Below are positions 26,501 through 38,900 of a DNA stretch of 64,000 nt, piece by piece. The DNA lies in NCBI GenBank assembly GCA_021234155.1, contig JAJEKV010000059.1:4759629-4823628 (forward strand), read 5' to 3'. Each line of letters starts with the position of its first letter. The stretch's first letter is position 1. The notes below the pieces were generated by a model. That model had not been told where the DNA came from. It ran no database searches and saw only the letters and a list, made by a program, of their open reading frames with translations. Made by a program: the position numbers and the translations under genes. The DNA is from Isoetes taiwanensis. Taxonomy: Eukaryota; Streptophyta; Lycopodiopsida; Isoetales; Isoetaceae.

Positions 26501-29500
26501 GTATTTGGAGAACGTGAAGCTTATGTAGTGCTCTCTTTAAAAAGGAAAAGCTTTGTATGATTGTTTAAATGCTTCTAAATTGGCATCAGATTTCATCGTT
26601 GTTGTTTTACTTTTTATTCATATCCATGGTAAATGTATAAATATTCCAGCGGATACTCAAAACCATTCTATAGTCCCTACTTATGTGATTACTTGATGGT
26701 CATGATTATAATCCTTTCTAATGGTCTTGATAAGACTGTTCTAAGTTTGCTTCCAAATAATGCTTCTAGAAGCTGTGCTGCTAAAACAATTTGACTTTTC
26801 TGTCCATTACTTTTGTCTGTAATAATGTAAATTTGATGGATAAGGATTGATATGTTGTGGCATCTATGAGCAAAACTATGTTGTTACAGAAGTAATGCAG
26901 CTTCATGATTGCATTTAAGCTAATCTTTCTCTCTTCGTGAGCTATGTGATGGTAAGATCTAAGCTGAGGGATTAATTGACAACCACCCTTTGTAACCCAG
27001 TGTGACACCTTGGATAGGATTGCTGAGTGCATGTACAATACGGGTGGATCTGCAAGCTAAAAGAAGAGCTTCAAATGGTTGAGTGGAATCGACAAGATGC
27101 GATGTTGTATCACATGTTTTACAAACACCCTTTTGCAAAATGTTCTGCAGATTCAGAAATACTCTATATGTATTAGGAAACTCTGGTATAGTGCCCAGTT
27201 TATATGCTACTGTAAGTAATTCATGGTGCTGGATGTTGAATGATAACTACATGTGTAGTCCAATAAGGCTTTAAGCAATATTAGACTCTCATCATCTGCC
27301 AGCTTGGTTAGTGCAACAAAATATTGAGAGTGTACAGAATCAAAGGATGCTGAAATATGAGGAATGGTTATTTTTTCTTTATATTTGCTGCATGGTTCTT
27401 TTCAAGTAAGTTCTTGTGAATATTGGTAACTTGCGAATGGCTTTAATTTGCAACATACCACGAGTGTTCAACATTGAAAAACCAGTTCCAATGGTCCTGT
27501 TCCACTTGTATTTCTCTTCAAGACGCTCATTGTAAACTAAGTACAGACTACTGGATTTATTACGAGATCATCTGCCAACTGGAATAATGCTACATATACT
27601 AACATTTAGTAATGATGTGAGTACATCCCATGATTCCATTCCCTCAGATATTTCTTTAAAGATGTTCTGGTGAGGAACTAAATACAAGCTACTGGATTTA
27701 TTACGATCATGTGCCAACTGCATAATGATATATATACTAAATATTTAGTTATGACATTTATCATGATCGTCTCATGTCCTCATCTTCTAAGAAGTCCAAC
27801 TTTGATCATTTTGAGTGCCCTTTAGATATTAATTTTAGATTGCACTATTTCATTGTTATATTATTCATATATGATGCGTACCTCACAAACTGACATGTGT
27901 CAGCTTTCAGATGCGCTTATAGTGCATGCCCTTGCTTAATGCCCCGTAATGGAGCTACAAAATGGCTTAAATTACATAAAAATCGCATAATATGTGGTGC
28001 ATTTTACATAAAAGCATAAAATACTCAAAGTTAAGCAAGCCTCAAGCAAAGCACACACACAACTACTTATGTCTCATGCTTTCACAAAATGGAAATAAAA
28101 TGTACTAAAGTAAAGTACACAAGTTTAATCAATCGTGGGTGCATGTTAGTTTCTGAAGCATTTTATAGTTAAACAAATAACATAAATGGTGTATCACATG
28201 CCCCTACACATGTTAGTTTCCAAAGCATTTTTAGTTGGGCAATAATACAATGGCATCATGGCTCCCACGTAAATTGCATCTTTTTAAATTCTAGTACACT
28301 AATAATTTAATGAACAAAAAAACCTCCCCTCGCTTTTCTCTAAAGATTGATGTGATTTTTGAATCGAATATTTTAAGTTTGATTTAAATTTTGAAATGAT
28401 TTTAGGTTTTTGGGGGTTCTATAGTTATATATGCTGTTTGATCTTCACCTAAGGGCAAACAACTCAAGCCTAAAGCTCTTGCTCATGCATTAAAGAAAAA
28501 GTGCAACCACACAATTGAAAGTAAAATGTGACGAACTTATAGTTTTCGCGAGCCACCTATACACAAACCAAACAAATAATGAATATAACCCAACCTTATT
28601 GTGTTTAAAATCATTCAAAGAACGTCAAGTACACATGTACATAAACAGCATAAAATCGCTGACGACTATACTATCCTCAAACGGATTTATCCGCACTACA
28701 CCAAATGGCAAGCTGAATATGGTAACCTTTTCTTCCTGATTTTGTCTATTCTTCATTGATTGACTTCAGTTTTCTAATAATTTGATCCTCTATAGCAAAT
28801 AAATTTGTATGCTTAACCAAGTTCTGCTGGTCGCAGTACCTTAGTCTTGGTAAGAATATTACTTGAAATGCCTGTCATTCACTGTTTCCATTAGGTATGG
28901 CATGTTGCATATCTTTTGTTATTTTGTTGTCAACAAATTCTATGCCTGATCATGCCGCCTCCCATCATATCAATAATATTTTGCCCCCGCTTCTCAAACT
29001 CCTTGGCTCGGCCTCAACCCTTTGCTCCGTATAACAGATGGTTGTTTTGCTTTAGAGAATGTTAACCGCCGACAAACTAGCAATGAAAAGCATCAAACTT
29101 AATCGAATAAAAGCTTCCTTGTGAATCCTGCACAGTAACATGTATAGAAATCAAAGGCCATGTTGCTGCCACAAGCTCTACATAGCCTTTTAAGCAACAT
29201 ACATGTAGCTTTCAAATCAGTAAGGTTTTTCTTCTCAAAAGAGTCTCGAACTCGCTACAAAAATAAAGGTGGAGTCAAGGAGATTTTACCGGATCCTTCC
29301 CAAATTTTGTCCACTTGCATTATCAACCTCAATCCAACCTCCATCATCGGGCCTTTTCCTCTCATGTAGAAGTTACTTTCTATTTCCTTACCTTGAGTAG
29401 TTAAGGCAAATACTGCTCAGCTTGAACTGGGATTTTAGTTGAATTTTGAATGGCAGTCCGCTTCTTTGACATTGTGTTCTACTTTTTATTAAATGACCAC

Positions 29501-31379
29501 GCAATGCCCCATTTCCATTCTCAAGTCCTCAATTGTTGTTTGGATCGCTAAGCCAGAGTTATAAAAGCAAGATTTCCTTTTCTAATTGAGTCAAGTGATC
29601 TAACCGTTGAAATCAGCCTCCAACAACTATAACTTAAAGAGCTATATTTAAAACTTGAACTCACATCAAAAAGTTATCATGAACTACCTAAGGTTGCGTG
29701 GAAATAGATCGTAACAATAATCTTGATTCTTCACAACTGGGCAAAGGGTTTACATGCACGCTTTGTGTCCTTTATTATTCAGGCTTCCAAAGTGGGAAAG
29801 CATGGTTAAAGGAAGGCTGCTTGATTGCGTATCGTTATATATTTTATCAAAAGGTTACTTATAGCAATGCAAAGATCTTGAATTTGTACAAGTGTTCGCT
29901 TTAATCATTGGTTTCGCCTTTGAAAAAACTTATTTCTATTCTATTCTTTATAATGTTATGATGAATGCAATAAGCATTTCAATGTTTGAGGAGCTTATTC
30001 TATTCCAACAGACTTTCCTCAGAGGTGCAAAGTACATTGATATCCTATTCATTCATTCAAATTTTAGCACCTTATGATCTTATCATTAATTATCCTGTTA
30101 GATACATATTTATCATCCAATGCAATAATACATATTTCAAAAATATCCATACTAGGTATTGAAGAAAGTCAAGACTTCAAGATGGTGGTCATAAACTATC
30201 AAATGATGAGTTGAAATATTTTATTTGCCCAATGTGTTGTCCCATGTGAAAGAATGCACCATGCAATCATATGCATTATTCAATTTATGGTAGTTTAAGA
30301 GGGCATTACTACCAAGTTTGGAACTCAAGTTATGAGTTTCTCAAATTTTTAGGCCTCTTTAATAATTTATTCTCCAAAAGTAACTAAATGTATTCTAGGT
30401 CATGAGATGTTTTAAAGAAAAATTGTGAGGATCACAATGCTTAACCCACGCTCTCGCCAAAGTGATGAAAAACAAAGAGCGCCCTTGAAGCTGTAGAACA
30501 TTTCTAGAATGAGATGATATTGAGGATCAAACTTGGGTAGTAAAATTCTATTTAATATTGCCTCGTGTTGTAATAAGTATATTATGTACATGCATGGGTG
30601 TATGCAAGGATCCATGCAAGCATGTTGAAACCTATGTGTCTAATCCCACCATACATACAGTGAGTGGAGTGTATTATTTTGAACAAAATGATGACGTGTG
30701 CAAGATGACAAATAGTATTATGACTGAGTTTGTAAATGGAATATAACAAGCACATTTTTTATATCTTGATGTGTATGTATAGTAAATATGCATAGAGACT
30801 TCTATGTCCTCTTGCCATATATTCCACATGCAAGTAAGACAACTAAAGCTTCAAGGTACAATACACAAGTGGGCTACAAAATGCATGAAAGAAAATATGA
30901 ATATATTTTTCCTAAAGCTTCGAAATTAGCTAACAAGCACAAGTAATACAAGGATGCATGAAGAAAAAATATGAATATATTTTCAATGCATTTGATGAGC
31001 ATTGTGACTTGCTCTCAGGTAAAGTGAAAATATTACGAGTAATTTATGTTATGATAGATTCTACAGGATGTTATGTTTGGAAAGTTTGAGCAATAAACTT
31101 CGATAAGATTACACTTACTGAGGAAGCACGAAGTAATCCACTGAATAGTCCCCTACTTGCAAGTTAGGAGAATAGGTGTATCCCTACACACATACACACG
31201 TATTGAACAAGACCTCATAATGAGAACCAACAAAGTGAGATGGGACAAATCTACTCCTGGAATGTGGTTAACCTGGACATGTTGCGGCTTACTACAAACC
31301 ACTAACACCTTTGTTTATAGAGTAGACTACAATTAGTGGCCTCAATTTGGGCTTATTAGTTAGTCTGGTTTCGGCATTG
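26501..31379. other. AT-rich intergenic DNA with small duplications
   Basis: A tandem-like repeat lies at 27535-27620 and 27680-27755 (shared TACTGGATTTATTACGA-ATCAT and GCCAACTG-ATAATG). Another lies at about 28145-28235 (CATGTTAGTTTC-GAAGCATTTT), and a third near 30895-30985 (ATGCATGAA-AAAATATGAATATATTTT). No gene seen. Confidence 0.5.
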
Positions 31380-32471
31380 AAGCAAAATAACTCAGCAAAG
31401 GTTTTTCATCCATGCCTTTGAGGCTGTCGTCTTCTCCATACTGGTACGCCTTGCTATTATTCTGAATGCGGGAGGATACGATGAAGATTACTGCATTAGC
31501 TGGCATATTCTTCTGGTCATAGCGTTTTGTGGTGCTAATACTTTTCCCGGAACTTCATAAGCTAATTCTGCCATTGCTTCACTGATTGGTCAAATTCCTT
31601 ATTTCCATATCATAAGCTTCGGTTCCTGAGGCTCTCATCTGCTTTGGTTCGAACTATTGCAAAAGCCCTCTTCCATTTCGTGGCTTCTACAGCGACTTGG
31701 ACATCTACCTCCAGAAATCTATTACTGGTTAAAATGAGAATACAATCGAAAGCGTAGAGTTTTATCTTCTTTAAAATAAGTTGCTGCTGGATGATTTAAA
31801 GTGCCAGCACCAGGGAAGTCCCAGAAAACAACATTGGGAGCTTTAGTGTATGTGTAACGCTTTATTCCGTCAGTGGTTTGAGTAACTCTAAACCAGCAAC
31901 ATCTAAACGAAAACTATCCTAATGCGGTGAGCAAGTGTGTCCAACGGTGCCAAATAATTTATCTTGTAAAGGATGTGAAGGAAACTTACTGTAACCTTGA
32001 AGTTGGAGGAAGTTGCTGATGAAAGGGATTTACTAACTCCAGATGCTCCGCAGACGGCAAAGTTGAAGGCGGTTGACGTAGTCAATACCATGGTGCTTCT
32101 TCTTGCCTTTTCTTCTGCTAGGCTGTTCTGACGTTTGGCTCGTCCGTCTCTGGAGGGTGGAGCTGGAGTGGCTTTTTAGGCTGCTTGCTCAGCCAAATAA
32201 TTAGACATTCGATGCATATTGCGATTCCAATACCCCCAAGTACGCCTAAGGCAGCTCCCCCTGTTGCGATAGCAACTGTTCCAACGCCAGCAACCACTGC
32301 TGATGCAGCAGCCGCTTGTCCCAAGTGTCGTGCTATCACAGCAGCCGCTTGTCCCAAGTCTCCTAGAGCCTTCACCACTGAGTATATATCAAATTCCTGC
32401 TCAGTTGCCATAGCTTTAGTTCCTTTGCAAAAAGCAATCAAGCTACAAATATAAGAGCAAGGTGATGGCAC
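31380..32471 (-). pseudogene. IRG-like GTPase pseudogene (N-terminal exon kept, G domain ruined)
   Basis: The first exon is open from 32471 (likely ATG at 32411, MATEQEFDIYSV) to 32118. It carries a Gly/Ala-rich hydrophobic segment (VAIATGGAALGVLGGIGIAI) that may bind or cross a membrane. Downstream in other frames come a damaged P-loop, GASGVSKS (about 32026-32049; GxxGxGKS expected), WDFPGAGTLNHPAATYF (about 31777-31830), RTKADESLRN near 31640 and NAVIFIVSSR near 31480. Each has a direct counterpart in the plus-strand copy at 35.6-36.5 kb. At least two frameshifts and several stops separate them, and the P-loop Gly is now Ser, so GTP binding is lost even before the stops. The two copies point away from each other. 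Confidence 0.75.
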
Positions 32472-34200
32472 ACTTAAGAGAAGAATGGCTCGATGGAAGC
32501 CCTCCGATGCTCAGCTTGGGGCAAACAAGGGCTCGTTGGAATCCCCTACAGTTGCTCTTTCCAACGACCCTAAAACCGCCCACTCCGGTGCCATTTATCA
32601 AAAGTTATAAGGCCCTGAATTCGCCCCCTTTCTGCCCCCCCACATGGCGCAGCTAGGTGTCTTACCATTGGTTTTTGGTCCTAACAATGTGAGAATAGGA
32701 CACATGAGTAGTCAAATTGAAGGTTTGACTGAGCTCTTTGCAATGATGCTTGTCCGTTTGCAAAACGCCTCCCCCGAAGAAAGATTTTTTTAGTAAATAT
32801 GAAAATAGCAGAACTAGAAGATCGTGGCCATTCAAACCAAAAGTTAAAAAAGAAAGCTCAAATGGGAAGATCATGGCCGTTAAAGTGTGCCATAAAAGTG
32901 TGCCGTGTTAGGGCACCTGTTCCACCCTCCCTTAAAGATGTATGTACTATCGAGGAAATAACAATTTTTGACGACTCAAAATTACATTTGACGTGATAAA
33001 TGTGGGTCGTTCCTGCCTCATCCATACCACTTTGCAGACGTTGGCATCTGCAGGATGGTTGGCCGACAAAGCCGCGCCAAAATGCGAATGCCTCCTTTGA
33101 CCTTTTTTCATTTCTAGCCATGGTCCTTAATCAGGCCCTTTATAAGGTATGCGTTTCTTACCAATTCAACCTTGAAGAGGTAAGTGGTTTAAACAGTTGC
33201 TAAGCAAGGACAAAGGCTTGCTGTCTATAAATTTCAAGTTAATACAACATTAAAAAGTACATATCAGCATTAAAGAAAACAGGCAAAGTACCAAAACCTT
33301 GTATCTAATTGTATTTGAGAGTCAACTTGATGTTCAGTATTGTTCCCAGGGATTCAAAACAGAAGACCCATATATAAAACAAATGAGTTCTTGGAAGGGT
33401 TTTTTTTTTTTTTTTCTAATGTTTTGTAATGCATACTAGGCTTTAACCTCCCTTTACTGACATTCTTTTGTGTATCCACGAAAGAGGTGCTTTTAAACAC
33501 TTTTTATGTATGTATATAGGGGTGTTTCTTCTCACCCACACAGGTAAGCTCATATGAAGGTGAATCCCCTGGGATAATGACTTAATACTTTTATGTATTT
33601 TTGGATCATCGGATCCCACTTTAAGAAAGGCCTATCCTTCCTACAATGTTATTAAAATATTTGACATGTTTGAATCCATTTCCAATTAAATGTGTAGTGT
33701 ATATGCATATGAATTTCAGGATGGCGTAAAAACATGTTTATGGTTTAAATATTCAATGTGACCAAGACAGTCATTAAAAGTGGACCCATGGTAGCACCCT
33801 GCATTAATTAGAGCCCAAAGATGAGCAATACAAGGCCAAAGTTAAAAATTGAATCACTTTGTAAGATGTCTAAATACTAGTTTCAATTTTTTTTTTTCCC
33901 TTAAATGGCAAGTGCAAATAGTATATTATGGCCTCTTCACTCATTAGGTAATTCCATGCAAAAAATATATGCTTGATCGACAGTTATCCTAACAAGGCAA
34001 TCATACTTGTGGTTAACCCAGAACTTGCCAATACGAGGAAAATCTAAGGGGAAGATAAATATGTGTATAAGGACACCAAGCTATAAATTGGAAACATGAT
34101 GTCCCAAAGATCCCTCTTGACTCAAAAGTCATGCTAAATAATATTTTTCACAAATTTCCGGTCAAAATTTAATAAAAATACTGTTAAACCCATCAAGTTA
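32472..34200. other. Intergenic DNA between the divergent IRG-like copies
   Basis: Contains a 17-bp T run near 33400 and AT-rich filler. About 32460-33130 is less AT-rich, with AAATGGGAAGATCATGGCCGTT and GATCGTGGCCATTCAAACC phrases, possibly diverged duplicates of one segment. No gene or RNA was recognised. Confidence 0.4.
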
Positions 34201-34209
34201 GAGGTATTT

Positions 34210-35600
34210 TTCTCAAAAATCCGATAAGCATAAATAGAAAACGATATTTTTGGTGGTTAGTGAAAAATCTAAATTAGTAAAGGATGGTTGGGCTGCATTC
34301 AGCCTTATCCGCCAATGTGACGTCGCCAATTTTCTTTTTGTGGATTTCTCCTGGCGCGTTGCTGGTCTACATTCTGTCATTGCTGGTCGACATTCTGAAT
34401 TTTGTTCCAGCTTGCTGCCCACATTCTGTACAAGAATACCCTTGCCGGGCCCACGCGGGTAAATGTATCAACTAACAAATGTACCAACTGACTCACGTTA
34501 TTGACGAATAGTTGTTGATTCCCAGCGCAGTCAACTGGCCTCGCCTCCGCGTCAGCCAGTTTTCCTGCGCTGGAATCAGCTCCAGCGGGCCATTCCCTTA
34601 TACGAGGCGGCCTGCCAAAAGGTCCCCAGTACGATAGCAAGTGTGGGCACCGACGACCGTACTATAATAATTAAAGAGACTTTAATAAATGGAGTCATTC
34701 ACTAGAACGACTTCAATAAATGCAGTCGTTCCTTTTATTTCCTGCTTCGATTACTTATAAAGTGAAGCTACTGGATAAAGTAAAGTGGTCGAAATTAGGG
34801 TTCCTCCTCCCAACTGATTAAAGTTAAATATCCGACGGTTAAAGTAGATGCAGGCAAATTTTTGCAAAAATTTCATGTAAAATAGTGTTAAATCCGGCAA
34901 ATTAGAGGTATTTTTCTCAAAAATCCGGTAAGTATAAATAAAGGACGTTCTTTTGCATTTCTGGTTCGCGTAAGCATACAATAAAGCGACGGCATTTTGC
35001 TGGTTAGTGCAAAATCTAAATTCGAGGCCTGATAGATCAAAGCATGACTCGTGGAAAACGCTTGAGGGTTTGTAAGATCTTTCGCCATGAAAGTAAAAGA
35101 TGCAGAGCATGAGTTTTGAGCTTTCTTACGAGCGAGGACGCCCGGAATAGTTATGTATACCTGCTCGATATAAATGTACGAAACTGGGTCGAGAAGGTTG
35201 CAGTAGGAGGGCTATTACACTCAGTCCAGTAGCCGCTGCTGGAGTAGCTGAGTAGCACCGTACTTTTAATAATTAAAGAGATTTTAATAAATGGAGTCAT
35301 TCATCAGGAACGACTTCCACAAATGCAGTCCTTCCTTTATTTCCGCTTGATGTCTTATAGCAGCTGCAGACTGATAGATCAGCTAGAATCTTGTGAAAAC
35401 GATTGTGAGTTTGTAAGATCGGCTCGTTATGAGTAAAGATGTAGAGCATGAGTTTGAGTTTGTGAGCGAGGACGCCCGAATAGATATGCGTATGATCTTG
35501 CCCGTGGGAAATGTAGCAAACTGCGGAGAAGGTTGCAGTAGAGTGGCTATTGGCATCAGCAGCCGCTGCTGGAGCGTAGCTGTTGGAGTGGGTTAAGGCT
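34210..35600. repeat. Nested duplications upstream of the plus-strand IRG-like gene
   Basis: Block A occurs at 34655-34745 and 35257-35345 (AATAATTAAAGAGA-TTTAATAAATGGAGTCATTCA). Block B occurs at 35027-35260 and 35365-35600 (CTGATAGATCA, GAGCGAGGACGCCCG, GAGAAGGTTGCAGTAG, AGCCGCTGCTGGAG). Block C occurs at 34213-34280 and 34908-35030 (TTTTTCTCAAAAATCCG, GTTAGTG-AAAATCTAAATT). The arrangement shows that the 5' region of the IRG-like locus was duplicated at least once, so these may be stacked promoter or leader copies. Confidence 0.75.
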
Positions 35601-36507
35601 GTGCATGGCAACGGCTGCCGCACCACTGTTTGCTGGAGCTGCTGCGGAGCAGGGTTTGTAGGTCTTGTGCTGGTGTTAGAGCAGGCTTTATTGGCCGGGC
35701 TGCAAGCAGCCTGTGCCACTCCAGCTCCACCCTCCGGAGAGGGAGGAGCCAAGCGATGTTCTTCTTGGAAAGGGCAAGAAAACACCTTGGTATTGACCAC
35801 GTCAACCACTTCTCCAACTTCAGCTGTCTGCGGAGCTTCCGGAGCTGGTAAATCCAATTTCATCAAACAGCTTCCTCCAACTTCAAGGTTCTGGTAAGTT
35901 TCCTTCTGCCCTTAAGATTAATTGTTGCTTTTTCTTGCAAACTTGCTCACTCTTGTGCTAAATTTTGTTAGATGCTGCTAAGGTCGGGGTTACAGAAACC
36001 ACTGATAAAATAAAGCGTTATACGAGTTCTAAATTTCCTTGCATTGTTTTCTGGGACATCCCTGGTGCTGGCACTTTAAATCATCCAGCAGCAACTTATT
36101 TTAAAGATAAGAAGCTCTACAGCTTTGATTGTATTCTCATTTTAACCAGTGATAGATTCTTAGAGGTAGATGTCCAAATCGCTACAGAAGCCACGAATTG
36201 GAAGCGAGATTTTGCGCTGGTTCGGACCAAAGCAGATGAAAGCCTCAAGAACAAAGCCTGTGATATGAACTGGATGGGTACAATGGCAGAATTAGCTTCT
36301 ATTTTCCGGAAAGAAGTGAAGAAAAGCCTTAAAGCCCAGAAGAACGTGCCAGAGAAGGCGATACTCTTCATTATATGCTCCCGCATGTACTGGGGCCGCA
36401 AAAATTGGTACGAGAATGAAACAGACCATAGCCTCAAAGTTATGGACGAAGAAGATTTGTTGGCTCATATTCTTCAGTCTGCTAAAGATCGGTTAACTAT
36501 CGGTTAA
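35583..36507 (+). CDS. IRG-like dynamin-type/immunity-related GTPase (possibly inactive)
   Basis: Exon 1 (about 35583-35893) ends at CTG|GTAAGT and carries the P-loop GASGAGKS at 35832-35855. Exon 2 (35972-36507) follows TTTGTTAG and supplies G3 as DIPGAG (36055-36072), G4 as TKAD (36226-36237) and an AILFIICSR strand where the G5 region should be. The order and the phrase SFDCILILTSDRFLEVDVQ match interferon-inducible IRG GTPases, where the family has D-x-P-G and F-x-E-x-D. IRGs act on vacuolar or autophagic membranes in animals; a plant role is unknown. Exon 1 upstream of the P-loop is eroded compared with the minus-strand copy. The two exons are one base out of register at the best splice pair, so a frameshift or unusual splice is needed. 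The stop codon follows TIG. Confidence 0.6.
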
Positions 36508-37660
36508 CTGACCAAATCATAGGGCACAAATCTGTTTAGGGTATGGGTAACCGCTGTTAATTTTATGAAGCTTTTACACCACTTATTATTTAAATTATTA
36601 CCATTACAAAATCTGTTAAAAACCTATATATGTTAACTACTAACATAAGAGAATCTCTTAAAGACCTTCGCTGTTAAGGTTTTAGCAGGTTTTCCCTTCA
36701 CACCACGATTTCAGTTAGTTTTACATTAATAATTTTATTTAGCATTCCGTTAAATTTTTTGATTTAAAAGCATCAACTCAAAATTCGTTCAAACCCATTT
36801 ACCTTAAGTTAGAATATTAAACTCAAAGTTAATGCAATATTAAAATTACACTAAAAATTAAAGTGACCTTTCGAGGTCAGTTTAAGTTTAACGAAGGCCG
36901 AAGTTGTCTGCTGTCAAAATGGCAGACAAAGCTCGAGCTCCAAATGCTGGAGCTTCTGTTAGAGGTTTAGGGCGTGTCCTGATAGGTCATGGCCGGGGGA
37001 TAGGTGGTCGCACTAGGTCTGCCTCTTCACAACCTGCACCAGAATAAGAAGACTATGAGGATCCCTTGGAGTAGGTTAGCTTTCTTCAAAACTTAATTTC
37101 AAAAATCGGGAGGCTTTTAGACTGCTTTAGAACATTGCTTCAGGATGTGCGTTGAGTTGCCTTTCAACTAGACTTGTATTTCTTTAACGAGAAGATTTCA
37201 ACCTGATCTTTATTTCATTAGCAATTTCCTGTCCAGATATGTTACAACCACTTTCTATAATCACTTCTAGAATCTGGATCCTGCTATCAATCAAACGTTC
37301 CACTATCTTCAGCACAAAACATCAAATGGTCTTGGATCTCTTCCTGCAAGTGCCTCGGATTCCTTATTCTGCTTGGTTCTATTGTCAATTTTGACAAAGT
37401 GATACTCAAAAATATATTATCACTCACCAACCTAAAGAAGATTACAGTTGAATACATTATTTATTGAATATTCCAACCTAAATTCTGACCTATTGGAGAT
37501 AGCAAGCTGTGACATTGCCTCTTGTAATCATTCAACATTTCACATTGCCTTCTTGATATCTTCTTACGTATTCATTCAATGCTCACCATACAAAAATAAG
37601 CCATCTAAATTCAGGTGGAAATGCAAAGCAAGCAACTTTTTATGGGCATACGACACAAAA
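36508..37660. other. AT-rich 3' flank of the IRG-like gene
   Basis: Mostly AT-rich filler with no splice-linked coding block that I can support, apart from the small frame listed at 36919. TTAAAATTAC-type runs dominate 36560-36860. Confidence 0.4.
36919..37047 (+). CDS. Small Arg/Gly-rich ORF, 42 codons, retroelement-gag-like start
   Basis: ATG at 36919 opens MADKARAPNAGASVRGLGR and ends with SQPAPE followed by TAA. If the TAA is read through, the frame continues acidic (EDYEDPLE) to TAG. An Ala/Arg/Gly-rich start followed by an acidic patch is typical of Ty3-type gag N termini. No capsid or pol sequence follows, so this is at most a fragment. The family is a guess from composition. Confidence 0.25.
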   Translation: MADKARAPNAGASVRGLGRVLIGHGRGIGGRTRSASSQPAPE

Positions 37661-38900
37661 GAAATTGTGACGCTCCCTACAAAATATACGATGCCCAGCC
37701 GTACACTCCGTAGAAAATCCCCCATCCGGTCCTTCGACTGCACGGGCCCTCCATTTATCCCGTAATCCAGGGTATCCCTAGTGCGGGAAGGGGACACGAA
37801 GGTGTCTTGCGCGCCCTTCCCTATGGGCTCCTATGGAAGCATAAACAACGTCAAAACTAGCAATAACAATACATCGAACTACCTCGAGGGGTAGCACATC
37901 CCTATATCCATAATAAACACATGTCGTAAAACATGAGAGCTCCTACCCAAGGCTCAGACTCATGGGGAGGTAGACTGATGGCTAGGCCTCAAGATAGAGT
38001 AGACCGAGTCATAACAATGGGGGGCTGGCTATAGACAATGGCTAGGGCTGACCACTCCATCCGCCCCTCCTATGCATACTTTGCAGATGGGCGAGATCGG
38101 AGCCTTCCAGATACGCAATCTCATGGTATCACCCATCGAGACTACTCCAGATTGCCATTCCATCTCCCCATTCCAGGGTCTAGAGGTTCCACGGGCGGCT
38201 AGAGAATCGTGACGCCACACGATTCTTCCCCGACTTAACCCTCCAAAACAAGAGCCGCCGACACCTACCAGCTTCTGAGAGGCATGGCCACCATTGCCCT
38301 GTGAGGTGTCGGACCCATGCCCGGCCCACTTGAAGTGACTGGCCATAAGCCTAGCCCGCTATGGGGTCCCCAGTAGCCGCGCTCAGCAGGGACCCTCTCT
38401 CCGTCTCGCCTTTAGCCCCGTTATGTAGTGATGAGTCATATCATAGCCCCCGTAGCCCGGTGGGTTCCTTGCACGGCCGCATAATAATAGGAACTAAAAG
38501 GTCTAAACTAGGAGCATCGCTAAGTAATGGCTATTAGGTCTCTACTCCCTTCCCAATACAAGAGGAGCAAACATGATCAACCAACATTACATATAACGTA
38601 ACATAATAATAATGAGAATAATATCTAAACCTAATCATATGTATCTAAACTTATTGTTAGGGTTCATTGATTAGGGTTCAAGATCTAAATTGAGGGCAAT
38701 AGAATGACTCTACTAGAGACATGAGATACTAACTCATCTGGAATCCTAACTTCCAGATGATCTACCAAGAACTCTATGACAAAAATACCGCTCTCGAAGA
38801 ACTCCCTCTTGCTCCCTCGGCGCCTCCATGATCTTCAAGGTGTTTGAGGTAGCTCCCACTCCCTACCGATGCGCCACGCCGGGGTTGTCAGACTCAGGCT
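37660..38900. other. GC-rich block, possible LTR-derived sequence
   Basis: Base composition jumps here compared with both sides. The block starts near TGTGACGCTCCCTAC, a phrase resembling the TGT-ACxCCC starts of plant Ty3-type LTRs, and has many short CCC/GGG palindromic words. I could not find a convincing matching end or target-site duplication, so the LTR reading stays a guess. No open frame looks like protein. Confidence 0.3.

Noticed and set aside
37660-38900. Solo LTR
   Set aside because: The start resembles an LTR, but no matching CA end with a target-site duplication could be found.
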